Below, piece by piece: positions 1 through 13,310 of a stretch of DNA of 64,000 nt (positions are counted from its first letter, which is position 1; each line of letters starts with the position of its first letter). The notes beneath the pieces are model-generated. The model had not been told where the DNA came from. It worked only from the letters and a program-made list of their open reading frames with translations, and did no database searches. The translations under genes and the position numbers were made by a program. The DNA lies in contig JAVHJL010000001.1 in the NCBI GenBank assembly GCA_036971715.1, positions 1,488,001 to 1,552,000 of the forward strand, given 5' to 3'. The DNA comes from Arthrobotrys musiformis (lineage: Eukaryota > Ascomycota > Orbiliomycetes > Orbiliales > Orbiliaceae).

Positions 1-3000
1 CACGAATCGCAAAATGGTTCCTGGGAGGGATGAACTGTGATCATATGAACACCCCGGAATGGATACATCCATGTCGGATAGTTAATCTTCTCATATACTT
101 GCTTCTTCTTCTTCATCTTCATTCGCTTCTGCTTGCTAGAGTGCAATCTATTAGTGCATCCCATGTGCGCCTTCGCCAAAACAACCGTGTCGGGACGAAG
201 CTATCATAGAGTTCACGACGCACGAATCGGTAAGTGCATCACGAATATACGTAAGTTAACCCTGTACATCTGCCCTCGGGCCCTTTTCAGAACTTAGTCT
301 TCCGGATATGTGTATCCGACTGCATCCATACCATGCATGCTATTGCAGCACTGCACTAAAGTCACCGTATGCAATTGCATCCTTCTCTCCAGTGGTCCCT
401 ATCCATCTATACTATTGGGCCATGGGAGTGGAGACTTTGATTCACATTCTGATGACCCGTTCGCAGACCATGGTATGCAATCTCATGTCCCTTCGGGAAA
501 TTTGGCCTATCCTCTTCGGAAGAACTTCCTTCACGGCGCTAAAGCTTGCAGTCACTCCTTATCGAAGCTATGCTCATGTGAATATGCAACCATGCCCATC
601 CCTCTCCATCCCCTCCTCATAGAGGCTAATTCAAAGCATGTAACTCGACGATTCGGTAAGTCTCATTCTGAGTTAAACATCTTCATTACTTTCTCGTGGC
701 CCACTCCATGGGTTTAAACTTAATTTCTCGTATCGAAATCGATTTTCTGTCTCATTCCTTCCTCTACACCCCCCTACTTCATGTATCTCTACCAACTTAA
801 TTCTCGGCCCTTATATCTTCGGAAATTCTAAGACATATATGCGAACAAGCTGCATGTTTAATAGCCCCTAGCTTTCAAAAAGGCTGGTGTTGGCTTTATA
901 CTTCCTTGTTACTCTTGAATAATCCCTGTGCACATCTCGATGATGTAAGGTCGTTGAATACCACACGGTCCATTCTCGCTAGCCCAATCCGCTTTTACCA
1001 GAGGGATCCCCGGCCGAATAAACGCTCGCCTCATGCTTTAGCCTCTCCTAGCCGTAAGTATAAGCGGAATTTCTGCGCTGGTACCTTGGTGGCTAGTCGT
1101 GCCCATAGCCTGTCTACCCAACCATCCCATCACACATGTCCTATACCTACCTAGGCATAAGAGGATGGAGGGCGTCCCTAAACCGGTTTCTTTCCCGATG
1201 AAGGTAATACTATGAGAACATTTTATCCTGATATTTTTCTATCACAAAGTTGAATACGTTGTTGTTCAGTTACTTTCTTTTTCGTCGATATGCACTTACC
1301 GGATCCAAGCTACGGCTAACCGTGGATGTCGAAGTTTTTCTTGGATCTCCTCATCCAAGGCACTGGCACCAAGGCAAAACTTTGTTTTCCTCATTGGCAT
1401 CGTCATCATCATCGTTATTACAACGTTAGGGTTCGTTCTACTAGATGGTAATGATTTGATATATGTCACTTTGGTGATACAACTCGGACACCAGCTCTGA
1501 TACCCGGTTTACTTAAATTTCTTCTTTAAAGATCCACGGGAAAGAAAGTTTATCGCGCATTACGCTTTGGATTAAGCCAAGTAGAGCATAGTCACCATTG
1601 GAAAACTTCTACGGCCCTGGATAGCAGGAAGTTCCAGTCCGGTCTCCGGGCATTCGAATAATTTCCATTCCACATGGCCCGCGTATCCCCTCGAGCGTCC
1701 CCACAACTTTCCTTCCAGGGAAGCCCTTTTCCCAAACCCTTGCCGTTGTCTACATGCCGCCCGGTACTCAGAAGTATCCTAACAGGTGGCAATTAACACT
1801 GTTGTCCTCCCGTGGCCGTCATGCATCGTCGATCCTATAACCCCCCATATACGTCTACCTATTCCTCATCCATAAGTACATCCAGTTATATTTCAAATAC
1901 CCACCAAAATTTGTGCCCACACTCCACTGAACCGTTAGTCTAATCCAGCCCCGATCATTTTTGAGCTCTTCAAGTCGTTCAATCCCTTAGTCCATGGTTT
2001 CCGATTCCGATCTACCCACCAATAGGATTGTCCCAACAATAACCAGACTTGCCCTTCTCGTACCTTCCTCCCCATCTGAACGTATTCTACTCTCCCTGTT
2101 GAGCTTTCTGCATGCATGAAGTTGCCTCGCAACATAGTCGTTTGCCCATATAGCTGTACATGTAACGAATGGGCTGTATGAATCTAGAGATGATGTCGAG
2201 AGAAAGGTTCCCCACAAGCCAGCCAATCCACCTAGCTAGCTAGCTACTACAAACCCAAACGGCCCACCATCCGGTCCGTCAACGGTCTAGATTTGTGAAT
2301 ACGTTCCGTCAATAACGGGATACTTCCGTGAATGTGACTCGATAGAGGTGTAGAAAGTACCCCCGCTTCTAAGCTTTTTGAGATATTTTGCCGTCATCGT
2401 GGCATGGGGGTACACAGATATCGGTCCGAGATATTCACCGCATGATCGATGAAGCAAAAAAAAAATTACATTTTAGTTCTAGTCCCGTTTCGAATTAAAA
2501 AGAGGGCATAGATACTCACTTAACTTGCTATCCAACCTTTCCAGCCCCGCTCGCTCTCTCGAGAAATAAAATATTTTTTTTTTCAGCCCGCAGAGGCGTC
2601 ACGGGTGAAGCGGTTGAGGGACCCATTGAATGCAAAATTTAGCTAGGTTGCACGCGAAAGTGCCTAAAGGCTAGACGCCTAAGCAGATGGAGGTCGACGA
2701 TCCCAGCCTGGGTCTGAAGGATTGTGCCAAAAGCTGCAGGAATATTACCATATATTTCTATGCGTGTGCCCTTTGGGTGTGAACGGAAATTAATTTCGAC
2801 CAAAGCGGTCTTGGGTCTTGGTTTTTTTGGGGGAAACTTGGTTTTGTGGTGCAGTTTTCCCACCCCAAAGGCTCAGTTCTATTCAGCTGCAGACAGCCTC
2901 TCAGTCGGGCTCTTTAATGCTCTAAGTTGTACATACTAAAATTCCGAATGAGATTTACCATCTATCATATAAATGCGTTCTACAGTAATTATACCCGCCG

Positions 3001-6000
3001 TTCTGGATTGAAAGGTTCCTAGAACGGTCTAATATCTCCCCAAGATGCCGCAATGTTCAACGGGATCGCGCCGCCGAGAGGGTAGCGGCATCGCGATAAT
3101 GAGGAATTCCACACACGGCCTCGGGCCCTAAAAGCTCTAACAGGTCTAGATTCACCGGGAGGCGGGCAATTCTCCCGGAACTGCTCTAACCAATGCCCAC
3201 TATTATTCCCTACTGTGATAGTAAGCCATTGCATTGGTTACATTCCTCTCAGCCAAATCCTGCGCTACTGTAGCATTGGTTAGGTGTGATATCTAGATCT
3301 GAAGAGGACTCGAGTACTCGAAGGAACTATCAAGTTTGAAGCTAGGAAGGGAAAAAACCGCGCTCAGCTCAGGCCATTTGTACATAACGCCGCGCCCCTC
3401 TCTCGTACAACGATGCCATTGCCTTCCTTGGCCTAAGTCCTCATTCTATACGGAGTGCTTTGGGGCATTGTCCTTTTTTTCTCTATTTCGCTATGGTTAC
3501 CTTTAACATGTGCGATGATATGGTTTCCACTTCGAAACTGAAATGGATATTGTTAGCGAAGGTGATGCTCAATGTCATTAGATAGATCCGAACATTCCTC
3601 TCTGCAGATGCAAGAGTGAAACCGAGATCCGGATGTAGGCAAGGCCGGGTCGAGCAGAACAATCCCCTAAGAAATAGAGCAAGACTGAGAGCTAAAAGGT
3701 CAATTGTTATTTCTTTTTTCTTACCTGCAGTCTTCAGAGACTCTAGTTAATTTACAACAAAATGCAAGTGCAAACGAGACAACCAGTTCCGATCTGGCTA
3801 TCTCGTCCATATTGTCCCAAGAAAAAATTTAGCTACTGGAGCCTTTCCCCTCGGTCTCTTATCGATATTCATTAAAGTGGATAAGGTCTAAAAGGCTAAG
3901 CTTAAGTCGTTTTAAACATCAACGTTGATGCATCACACGCACTTTTTTTTTCCCGCCGTAGTTTTTTTTTTTTTTTTGAACTTCCCTCATCTGCTGTACT
4001 ATACAAATTGGTCAATAGCACGGTTCGGCCTCGAGTTGGCCGATGGGCCCTTTCTTCTAATTAGTAACAAATTGCTATTGACTACGTTGCCTGTATCAAC
4101 GTCTCATAGTCTACCCTTCGCCCCGCTAAAGCTAACCCCAAATGCACGAAATCATAGTTGATGTTATAAGAGGGGTGGCGTATAACTAGTCTCGTGGAAA
4201 TGATTACTTCGCCTCCAAAAACCCCACCACCCAAATAAAAAAAAAGGCCATTAAAAACTACCCGTGTCATGTTGTACGAGATTATTGTGAGTACCTGTAG
4301 CACTGAGCTAACTAGCATCTTTCGGTTGCTGGGGTTCCTCTCGCAAAAACTGTCCTTATGCATGGGAAATAACTTGGCCCTCTTTTTTTCCCCAAATATC
4401 GGTTCATGCACGGAAGTGATAGTACAGAATTATTTGTAGTCGTAGCCACCCAATGCGGCTGACACAAGCCATTGGGTGTATTATTTCTTATTTTTTTTCT
4501 AGTAATAATATTCCGGATAGCCGGGCTTAGTTGCAACTGGTCCAAGCCCAAGCTTAAGATGGACATGTGAATTAATATACCGAGGCCTGTATTTCTCGTG
4601 TAGCCACCTATGTCGGTGGTGGAAAGATTTACTCGATTTACGGTTATGTTGTGGTGGGGTTTGTTCTGAAATGTTTATACCAGGGCCATTATCAGACGAT
4701 GTGATATAGGGACCTGTATGTAAATGTAAGGTCGGAGGCGAGAATGTCGCGATCATCGTTGGCTAAATGCACAGACTTAAACGACACCTGGGGTTCTGTC
4801 GGTCTTTGCCGACTAGGATTATCGATTATGGCAAGCACCATACAGCTGCTTGCTGTTTTCCCTTGCTCAGCCAGCTGCGCTGGTAGCCGCCCGCGAGATC
4901 AATTATGCATCAAGCGAAGGCGAGATAATTTAAAGCAATCCTAGCTAGCACGAAGATTGAAGATCAAATGCTGTAGTGGGAGGAGCTAACTCAAGCCTTG
5001 GAAAAACGATGACTTCATAAGACCCTTGTCAATCTTGTAGCCACCCATCTAACTACCTAGATAATTCGTAATATTATAGTCATGAAGCTAGAGCGTAATT
5101 AATACACGGCATCGCAGCACTATTTTCTCCTGAAGATATACATAGCAACCCCATAATTCTACAGCCGATATGGTTTTATGGAAGTGACTCCCAGACTAGT
5201 TCTATGGGATACTTAATTCTGATGCAAGGGGTTCAAAATACTCCCCGAACCTAAACCTTGTCCCAGAACCTGCAAAGCTTGATACTAATCCAAATCAAAA
5301 CTACAGCACCATATTTTAGGTCAAGTGACCGGCCTGTAAAGTGACTACTACAGTAGAGAGGAGAGCTCTAGTTAAAGCCAAAGAGTGGGCCATCAAAAAT
5401 AATTGAGACACGCATAGCTTAGATTCCACAATACGCCTTTTCTTTCTCTTTCCATGGAACCCAAGGTATATTAAGGCACCGTATATATCACGTCATGAAA
5501 AGGAACCGTCAAAAATGCCCTTGAGATTTTCTTTTCCCGAATTATAGGATTTAGAATCGCCACGGAGATAAGAAAAATAACAGCTGCCATTTCATGCAAG
5601 GGCAGACAGTTTTTATTGAGCGGAAGGGAAGGGAAGAAGGGAAGAATTTCGTGGTTCAGACGAAGGAACGATGCAGGGTGCCGGCATAAACCGTTGACAT
5701 GGACCATGGTGCTAATCTAGGAGGAACGGAGAAATACCAACGGAAATCAGTGCCGTCGGTAAGCATCGCATGTGCAGTGGATCCAAGGCTAGCATCGCAG
5801 GAAGTTTATGTACTTTCAGTACGTATGTGGCCGTTGGCCATGGCGCCTGCAGTCCATGACCTAGACTAGCATTAGGTTTTGGATACAACTAACCTCGAGG
5901 GCGGTGCTATTTCGATTCTTTCAATGCGATGCAGGTATGTATGTATGTACACTATATATGCTGGTGCCGCAAACGGGGAGGGGAAATAAGCGATGGGAAT

Positions 6001-6736
6001 TTTTTTCCCTCTGCAGCTTGAAGTCGTATTGGGGACGAAGGCGTAATTATAGTAGGCTTGTGCCCACGGTTTTCTGGGCGCGAGAAGCGGCATGGCGTTC
6101 ATACATATTGAGCTACAGATAGAAGAAGAAAGTACACGGGAGGGAAGAAATCCAAACGGCAAAAGAAAAGATTTACACATTGTTATTGGAATCGGTCAAA
6201 CAGCCGGCGCGGGACGCGGTGTATCGTCAAAAGGGAAAAGCTTTCGGAGGATAATTGGGTAATGGGATGTAGTATTGCTTGGATCAAATTCGTAATCATT
6301 GAAACCCCCCTCTTCATCCACTTCGACCGCTGTAGCTATCAATCCTCTTCCCGTCGCAGCGTTTAAAATTTTTTCCATTCAACATCACTCAACAGACCCT
6401 TAATTTCTTTTTTTTTGAGAAGCCGAGAAAAGAAGAAAAGAATAGGAATAATAATACGATAGTGAAGAAAAGGAATACAGCCAAGATACAATAGATTGGG
6501 GACAGCTCTAAAAACACAGAAAAGTGATATCTCTGCCTACGAAATACAAACTCAATCGCCTGTTCCAACAATAATAAAAGATCCGAAGGGTTAAGGAAGC
6601 ATCTGCGAATCCAGTCTCTAGATAGCGGAGACACTTGCACAATGCATCAATATATTTATACCCTGTCATAACTGCAGTAAGAAAAGGTATGTTAGAATAA
6701 AACCTCCCAAAATCGCGCTCGTGGGTTGCACCCGGC
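1..6736. other. Gene-poor left flank, no supported gene
   Basis: About 6.7 kb without an ORF longer than 135 codons and without a recognisable protein. The open frames overlap one another on both strands and have no conserved motifs. The stretch holds homopolymer runs (A near 2458, T near 2575 and 3969), a short CTAG repeat near 2232 and a possible retroelement primer-binding sequence near 1494. I see no RNA gene here. The right end is the 3' flank of the Tup1 gene. Confidence 0.5.
1494..1504 (-). repeat. Possible LTR-retroelement primer-binding-site remnant
   Basis: Read on the minus strand this is GGTATCAGAGC, followed by TGGTGTCCGAG. It matches 11 of 12 bases of the primer-binding site used by many plant retrotransposons, which is complementary to the 3' end of plant initiator tRNA-Met. 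No LTR pair, gag or pol frame can be recognised around it, so at best it is an eroded fragment. An 11-base match can also arise by chance. Confidence 0.2.
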
Positions 6737-9028
6737 TCATTGAATAACATACCTCCAGATTCTAGCCTTATAATCGCCGCTACCGGTCGCAAATAACTTG
6801 CCAGCAGGACTAGGGGCAACCGAGATGACTGTAGGACAGGTTTTCGTGTCAGTCACGCCCGAATCAAAATATCAAGGTAGAGATATCACTTACCGGAGTT
6901 TTTGTGTCCTTGAAGCATGAGCTGAGTCTGATTTGTTCTAGGATCCCAGAATTGAACCCTTCGGTCCTTGGAACCCGACATGACCCATGGGCCGTATGCG
7001 TCTGGAGTTTGGGCGACGCTCAAAACGAAATCCTGTCAGAAGACCGGATGTTAGTATACTACAGCTAAGGGTTTAACGTCACAGTTTTGACAGTTGGAAG
7101 AGGTCCTACCTCATGGCCTTCAAATGTCTTAACACGGGGCTCCATCTTTTGGCCAACGCCCTGAGGGCTTGCGGACGAGAGAGTCCACATCTTGACGGTC
7201 TTATCGAGAGACCCAGAGATAAGGCCAGTGCCGTTAGCGGTAAAGGCAACACTGTACACACTGTCTCTGTGGCCCTCGTTGTGGTCATGTGGTGGTTCGG
7301 CTTCCTGAACGACATCGGGTCCTTCGGGTTGTGGGGGTCTATCTGATCCCTCAAGTCTCTCGACAAATTTGCCGGTGGCGATCTCCCAAATACGGATGCA
7401 CTTGTCAAGACTGCCGGCGGCAACAAATCTGCTATCTGGTGAGATAGCCACTGTTGTGACACCGTCTTCGATGGTGAAAGCAAGGGGTGCACGGTCGGGG
7501 TTTTCCATGTCCCAAATTCTGACCGTCTTGTCGCCACTGCCGGATGCGATATATCTACCATTCTTAGAGAAATCCAAGCTGTAAATGTCTTGCTCGTGGC
7601 CACGGAAGTTGTGCTTAATTCTCTTGTTTTTGATATCCCAGACCTAGTACCAGAGATATATTAGTACGAGGGCAACGTGAATGGTTACGCCCAACGTTGG
7701 TTGGAGAATAAACATACCCTAATTTGCCTATCTTCGGCTCCAGTAGCAAGATAATATCCGTCAGGGCTGAAACAAACGCTTCGGATATAGAGATCGCCAC
7801 CCCGGTCAACGGTTTCATCTTGGAGTAGGGTTACTCTGTGGCCAGTTTGAACATCGAAGATTTGGGCACTTCTGTTGCAACCGGTGGCGAGGTACTTGCC
7901 ATCGTGGCTGAATCTAACACAGCAAACGACGCTGTTGTGTTCTAGGGTGTGGACAAGGTCGACGTCGAGCACGCGGGGAACACGGGGGTTAAAGTAGGCG
8001 AACCAATCTGCACCCTCTTTCTTGTGTGTTTGTGGAATTCGAGAAATATCTAGGTCTATAGGATTCTTTAAGTCAGCGCTTCGTAGTCATAAGGCGACAT
8101 CCTTTGTAGGGAATGGTGATATATACCCTTGTTAGGCCTTGGAGTGAGGGACTGGGCTGGGGGGGCAGGTTGCTGTGGCTGCTGGCTGCTGCTTCCCGAA
8201 AATCCTTTACACAGATTCAAATTAGCTACACCTCACGTTCCTAAAGGCTAAGTTGATCTTACCATTCTGTCCAAAGCCTGGTGCCTGTGAAGGAGGGTAA
8301 CTGTTCGAGGGTTGCTGTGGTGGCTGTGCAGGCTGCTGTGGTCCTTGAGGAGTCGATATGGGCTGCGGTGCGTGGATGGGGTGGTTATGTGGCCCAGGGG
8401 GTGGATGGGCACTAGATTGGGATTGTGGCCCGCCAGGCTGCTGCTGCGAGGCCTGCTGATTTTGTTGGGCGGATGGATCTGCCAACGTCATGTTAGGGCC
8501 ACCAACTTGCAGGGTACCGGACATAATGTCACCGAAGAGACCACCTCGTCCTTGATGCAGCACAGGTGGCACTGGCTGCGCAGTTGATGGACCAGCGCTT
8601 TGACTCTGTCCAGGATGTGGAGCTTGGCCAGTATATTTCTCGAGCTCACGAGTTAGATTGGCAATCTGCTCTTCATATCTATGACCGATACCACGTTAGT
8701 AATACATCTTAAATAGAAAGGTGAAAATATATAGAGAGAGAAATCTTACTGTTTCTTCATTTGCGAATAGCTATTTTCCAGATTGAAGACTGCTCTCTGG
8801 ATCATTTCCATTTCCTGCATTTGGCTGTTCACTAAATCCCACCAAGTTAGCTGAACTGCTAACCTGTAGCGTATCTACACGCATAGTTCCCATCACCAGC
8901 TTACCCTTGTGGTCAGATTCAGCACCTCTTTGAATCTGAGCATCGAACTCTGCACGCAGTTGGTCGATGATCTCATTGAACCTATTCGGGGCCGCGCCCG
9001 GTACATGACCACGATGGGCATTAAACAT
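6737..9028 (-). CDS. tup1: Tup1/RcoA-type transcriptional corepressor (WD40)
   Basis: Global corepressor that, in fungi, works with Ssn6/Cyc8 and is recruited by DNA-binding repressors. Eight exons join in frame to 600 aa: 8905-9028, 8750-8831, 8263-8678, 8127-8204, 7718-8055, 7643-7110, 6894-7032 and 6737-6828 (minus strand). The N-terminus (FNEIIDQLRAEFD) is the Tup1 tetramerisation helix, continued in exon 2 as a coiled coil. A Gln/Pro-rich linker fills exon 3. The hallmark core starts at KKEGADWFAYFNPRV, then LDVDLVHTLEHNSVVCCVRF, and seven WD repeats follow, ending ATGSGDYKARIW. The introns have textbook signals, for example TACTAAC in the intron between 7033 and 7109. The last codons include a GTATGT that could act as a donor, so the final few residues (RYVIQ) are less sure. 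The start is the first ATG before the Tup1 helix. Confidence 0.96.
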
Positions 9029-12000
9029 TTTGATTCGCGGATGGCTAGAAAGCCGGGGTATCGAGGTGGATGTTCAGTGTATATGACCCGGATGGACGAT
9101 TTCGGAGCTATGACCCGAACGACACGATAGCCTGCGGCTGATTATGCTATCGGTGGTATATATCGGTATCTATATAGGTAGTCGGCGAGGTCAGAGGGAT
9201 TGTCAAGAGCCAAAGCGGGAAGTAGGATGAGGTCCTCGAGGGGGTATGCGGAGGAGGGTGAGATGGATAAGATGGATAGATAGCGAAGAGGGGAGAAGAG
9301 GGGTCTCGAGACTAGCTTTGGTCTCGAGACTACGCAAAATCCGACGGAAGTAGGTAGCAGCGCTGGCAACCCGGTTGAGGCACGGTTGCTGGGCACACAC
9401 GCCCCGACCTTAGCTGACACGTATAAACAATCTTTATACGCAGGCTGAGATCTCCCCACTCTCCCATCTCTTCACATCAGCCCCCACCTCCAATTGGCTA
9501 GGCTGGCTCGGAACAAAGAATAGCAGGCGGACGAAGGTAAAGCGATACAATCACACCTGCTAACACCATGAGGAATAGAAGCTAACAGATTATGCGCACT
9601 ACACCGAGATAGGTAACTCCACAGGGGATGAAAACATGAGAAGCCATCGCGGGCGAGGAACTCTCCAAGCCATATGTCCAACTTACATGACGTCTAGCGT
9701 ATCTATTGCTGCTTCGGCGATGAGAGAATAACGGAGGAGCTGGAGCACGGATGTGGCGACGTGAAGGGCGTCGTGTCCAGGTCCGTCGTGGGGCGGCCGC
9801 GTGCAAAGCCTATGGCAGCGAGATCTTCTGCCCCCTAACGGGATTATTTTTCGCGCGGTAGATTGCCTCCCACGCGAGATGAACAAGTCGGCCTATCAAT
9901 AAAACGTTGCGGGTTTGAAAAGCGTGGACGTCTTTCGGAACAACACAGTGGACCAGCGACAGGGCGATGCGGATGTTTGGCGGGTAAGGCTGTGGCTCTT
10001 CTTGCCGCGACTTTCGATTGGGACAGCTCAGATTTAGATGACCGGGGAATATTTCTATCCAAACGACTTCGTGATGACGTGACCTGGCTTACCAACGCGA
10101 AACCTCGAGCGGTATTTCGCGATAGTTTGAGGGTGTGTGTGAATGCTACGAAGAGAAAGTATGGCCGAGGCGAAGGGAAGACCCGGGTACTCTAAAGGAA
10201 AGAAGTTGAAATAAGAGTTATGCGCTAGGGATGGGAGGGGGGAAGGGGCAAGAAGGAGGAAGAGGAGAGGGAATGCAAAGAAGAAGAAAGGAAGATAGAT
10301 GGCAGGCAGGAAAAGAAAGCAAAATTATATAAAATGCACCAGCGGAGGGAGGAAAAAAAATAAAAAATAAAACGACAAGCAAAAATACCCAGCCTGGCCC
10401 CAGACGACGGGGCCTCTGGAAGAATTGCAACGGATCCACCCAAAGGCGAGTAAGTGCAAGCAAGACAGCCCTCAAGCCAATCTGCGTTCGTTCGAGGAGG
10501 CCCGGGCGAATCACCTTCTTCCGAGCAAGGGAAGCGAGAAAAAGTAAAAAAGGTGGGGACGGACCTTGAGGCTTCACTCCACTGCCTTGTCGTAGTGTGT
10601 GAACGGTTTTTGGTAAGACTGCAAGAAAAGGAAGGACCACTTTGTCGACGACGGGGTCTTTGAATACGGTTATATATCTTTATAGACCTAACCAGCCCGG
10701 GCCTATTAATACCCTCAAAATACACACGTCTGCATATCAAGCCTCATGACAGACATATGGAAAGGGATACGTATCGATGCAACTTTTTCAAACCGTCTGC
10801 TCGCATCCTAAGATGAGATATATGAAACGGGTAAGCCCAAATTAACCTACTTCCTTGTGTGTGTATTTTAGATCGCTCACTCCCGCTTCAATCGCCAGGA
10901 AAACACCCCAAAAAAAGGAAGCGGTGGGCAGGCTCTCGCGGATGTTGGCAGAATCACGCTGATACTCTGAGGATACCAAACTACCCACGCTTCGATCCGC
11001 GGTTGCGCAAGTAGTTGACAAGTCCCCAGTCACCCCAGCATTGGATGTACAGATATTTCGTAACATACATACAGCTGGAACGGCATCGCCCAAAAGCAAT
11101 CAAGACAGGTTACAGACAGGTTACAGACAGGTATTTCCGCCATATATTCCTGCAGTCGCGGGACCATGGCGGTACATCGGACACGCACAACCTTTACCGA
11201 TACAGACCAATGCATTTCGGTACTCGAAAAAGAAGCAAAAACCGAAGACAGGAAAAACAAAATATGCGGGTTTGGGCATGAGCGTCGAAAAAGCAATAAC
11301 ACCAACAATGTCTTGGCATGTTTGATGCCATGATGCTCCAAAGTAAAGGGTCCTTCCCAGCGAGCTGATGCATTGGAAACTGGCATGTCGGCTGCGTGTC
11401 AGGATCTAGGTGAAGGACTCAAGAGCTACACAAGATCATATCGATATCCATACCCGCCTAGAGATAGATCGAGGACATGCTAATTTGACAACATGACATC
11501 ACAGCTTTGACTCGGGATACGAAGCCATTCACTCGGGCTCTTCTCGACAACTGCAAGTGATTAACCTGGTTCGTTTCATGGGAGGACGGGTACGGGAATG
11601 ACCAGAAGGGAATTTCCGGCATCACACAACGGAAACACAAGGCTACAACCACCGTTGGAGGTGGCAATCACAGGCACCAGAGTTCCCTCTTCACAGATGC
11701 AAACTTTGACGGGAAAACGGTGAAGTTGTCACTATAATTATCAACGTTAGGATAACTGACGGCAGGTGGTTCATTGCGGCTATATGGATCGAGGCTGGAG
11801 GCCCTCCTGGCGAAGCCATCAATTAATCTCTAATCCATATCCATAATCAATTGCGTGGGCAAGGAGAGAAAATGATCCCAGCAGCGGACACGTGCTTCCT
11901 CGTAAAAGGCCATTCCTTTTCGACTCAAAAGACCCGGATCCTTTTTGGGAGGCGGGATTTTTGCTTTTACCGACGAAGCCAGGCTCAGGCCTGTTATCTT

Positions 12001-13310
12001 ATCTCATCAGTTAGATCTTGATCTCCCATACACGATCCTGATCTTACTCAGCCAAATCCCAGCCCCCACGTAGTGGCTCGTTTTGTCCATTCCTGCCGTC
12101 GGTTCCCCCACCTCACGAAACCTGGAAAACCATTCGGTTGTTTGTCATATGACGAATTGGTTGGCTGTCAACCACCATCACTTTCACACTCTGCTTTACT
12201 TTGCTCGCATTGACGGTGCTCCTCCCTCGTATACAGCACCCACCGCCCGTCTCCAAGTAGGTTATAGCTGGTAGTTTGTAACATATCCACCAGCCCGTAC
12301 CATCCAAGAGGCCACCAGAGGCTCTTTCCCCCGTGATTTCCGTACGGCCGTAAGAGGTCTCCCGAATTCGGCACGGTCCCGGGAGGCTCGGAAATTTTCG
12401 GTGACCCGAACAGCCGCAGCCTCACAGGTTGATATCGAGGTATTATAAAAATAATATACCACTGCAGCCTTCAACGTTTCCAGTCCCACATTCGAGAATC
12501 GCACAAGAATCACCACTGCGTCCAGATCGCTTCCTGCTGCGGGAATACAAAGAACCACCCTTAGAGTGACGGCAAGATTACACCAATACGTTGTTCAGAC
12601 TTTTCGAAGGGTTGCTTAGTCCTTCCTTCTGGGGACTCCAACCACAGCAACACAAGCCAGAGGCCAAAATGACCAGGGACAGCCAGTAAGTCCAGTTCGC
12701 AGCCACAGATCTGAATCCCTCCGGTTTCGAATATCTCAGGCCTCAACCCCGCTCTATAATAAAGTATACAAGTAGCGCATTGTCCAGCGGTCGAACCGCT
12801 ACCAATCGCTCGGGTGTATTTTACGCCAGGGCTCCCCAAGTTTTTATTTATTGCTGCCGGTTTCTATATCTGGGTCTGGATCTGGATCGAATCTCTGACA
12901 AACCACCCTCTGATATCATTTAGGGCCCGGGGGACCCCACCCTCCACGGCGTATCGCAGAAGGTCCAGCGTGGATGTCGATGGAGGTAAGCTAAGCCAAT
13001 CACTGATACATGCGTCCCCCCTTACGTGCTATCATCGTATGCATTAGCACCTTAAATGCACCTTATCTATCTTGCCTTAAGTTCGCCTAGACTTGAGCTC
13101 CCCAGCTTTCCGATATAAGAGTGAACATACCCTGCCTCATTTTTCCCACGGATCATTGCATGCAATGACTTCATCCGCTTAACTTTCGTCCTATCCCTTT
13201 GACCGCGCCCTTTGATTTTTCTTTATTTCTTCAATAAGGAGCCCCGAGAGCTGGATAGAGCTAGTTTTTCACTCGCATGTCCAATCTGTTGTATTCAACA
13301 CATATTCCCC
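9029..13310. other. Long intergenic/promoter region between tup1 and the PFK-2 gene
   Basis: About 4.3 kb that separates two divergently transcribed genes. It probably holds the 5' leader and promoter of both. The minus-strand open frames at 10218-10740 are pyrimidine-rich and low complexity, and they overlap in two frames, so I do not accept them as coding. A short 11-bp tandem repeat lies at 11104-11132. No RNA gene or transposon was recognised. Confidence 0.5.
11104..11132. repeat. 11-bp tandem repeat, about 2.6 copies
   Basis: The unit GACAGGTTACA occurs twice head to tail and is followed by a third partial copy. It lies inside the tup1 to PFK-2 intergenic region and has no evident function. 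Confidence 0.7.

Noticed and set aside
308..717. Two overlapping plus-strand ORFs of 104 and 135 codons
   Set aside because: Both frames are open over the same DNA and neither shows a recognisable protein.
10218..10740. Two overlapping minus-strand ORFs of 140 and 171 codons
   Set aside because: Low-complexity, pyrimidine-rich DNA open in two frames at once; no domain, and it lies in the tup1/PFK-2 intergenic region.
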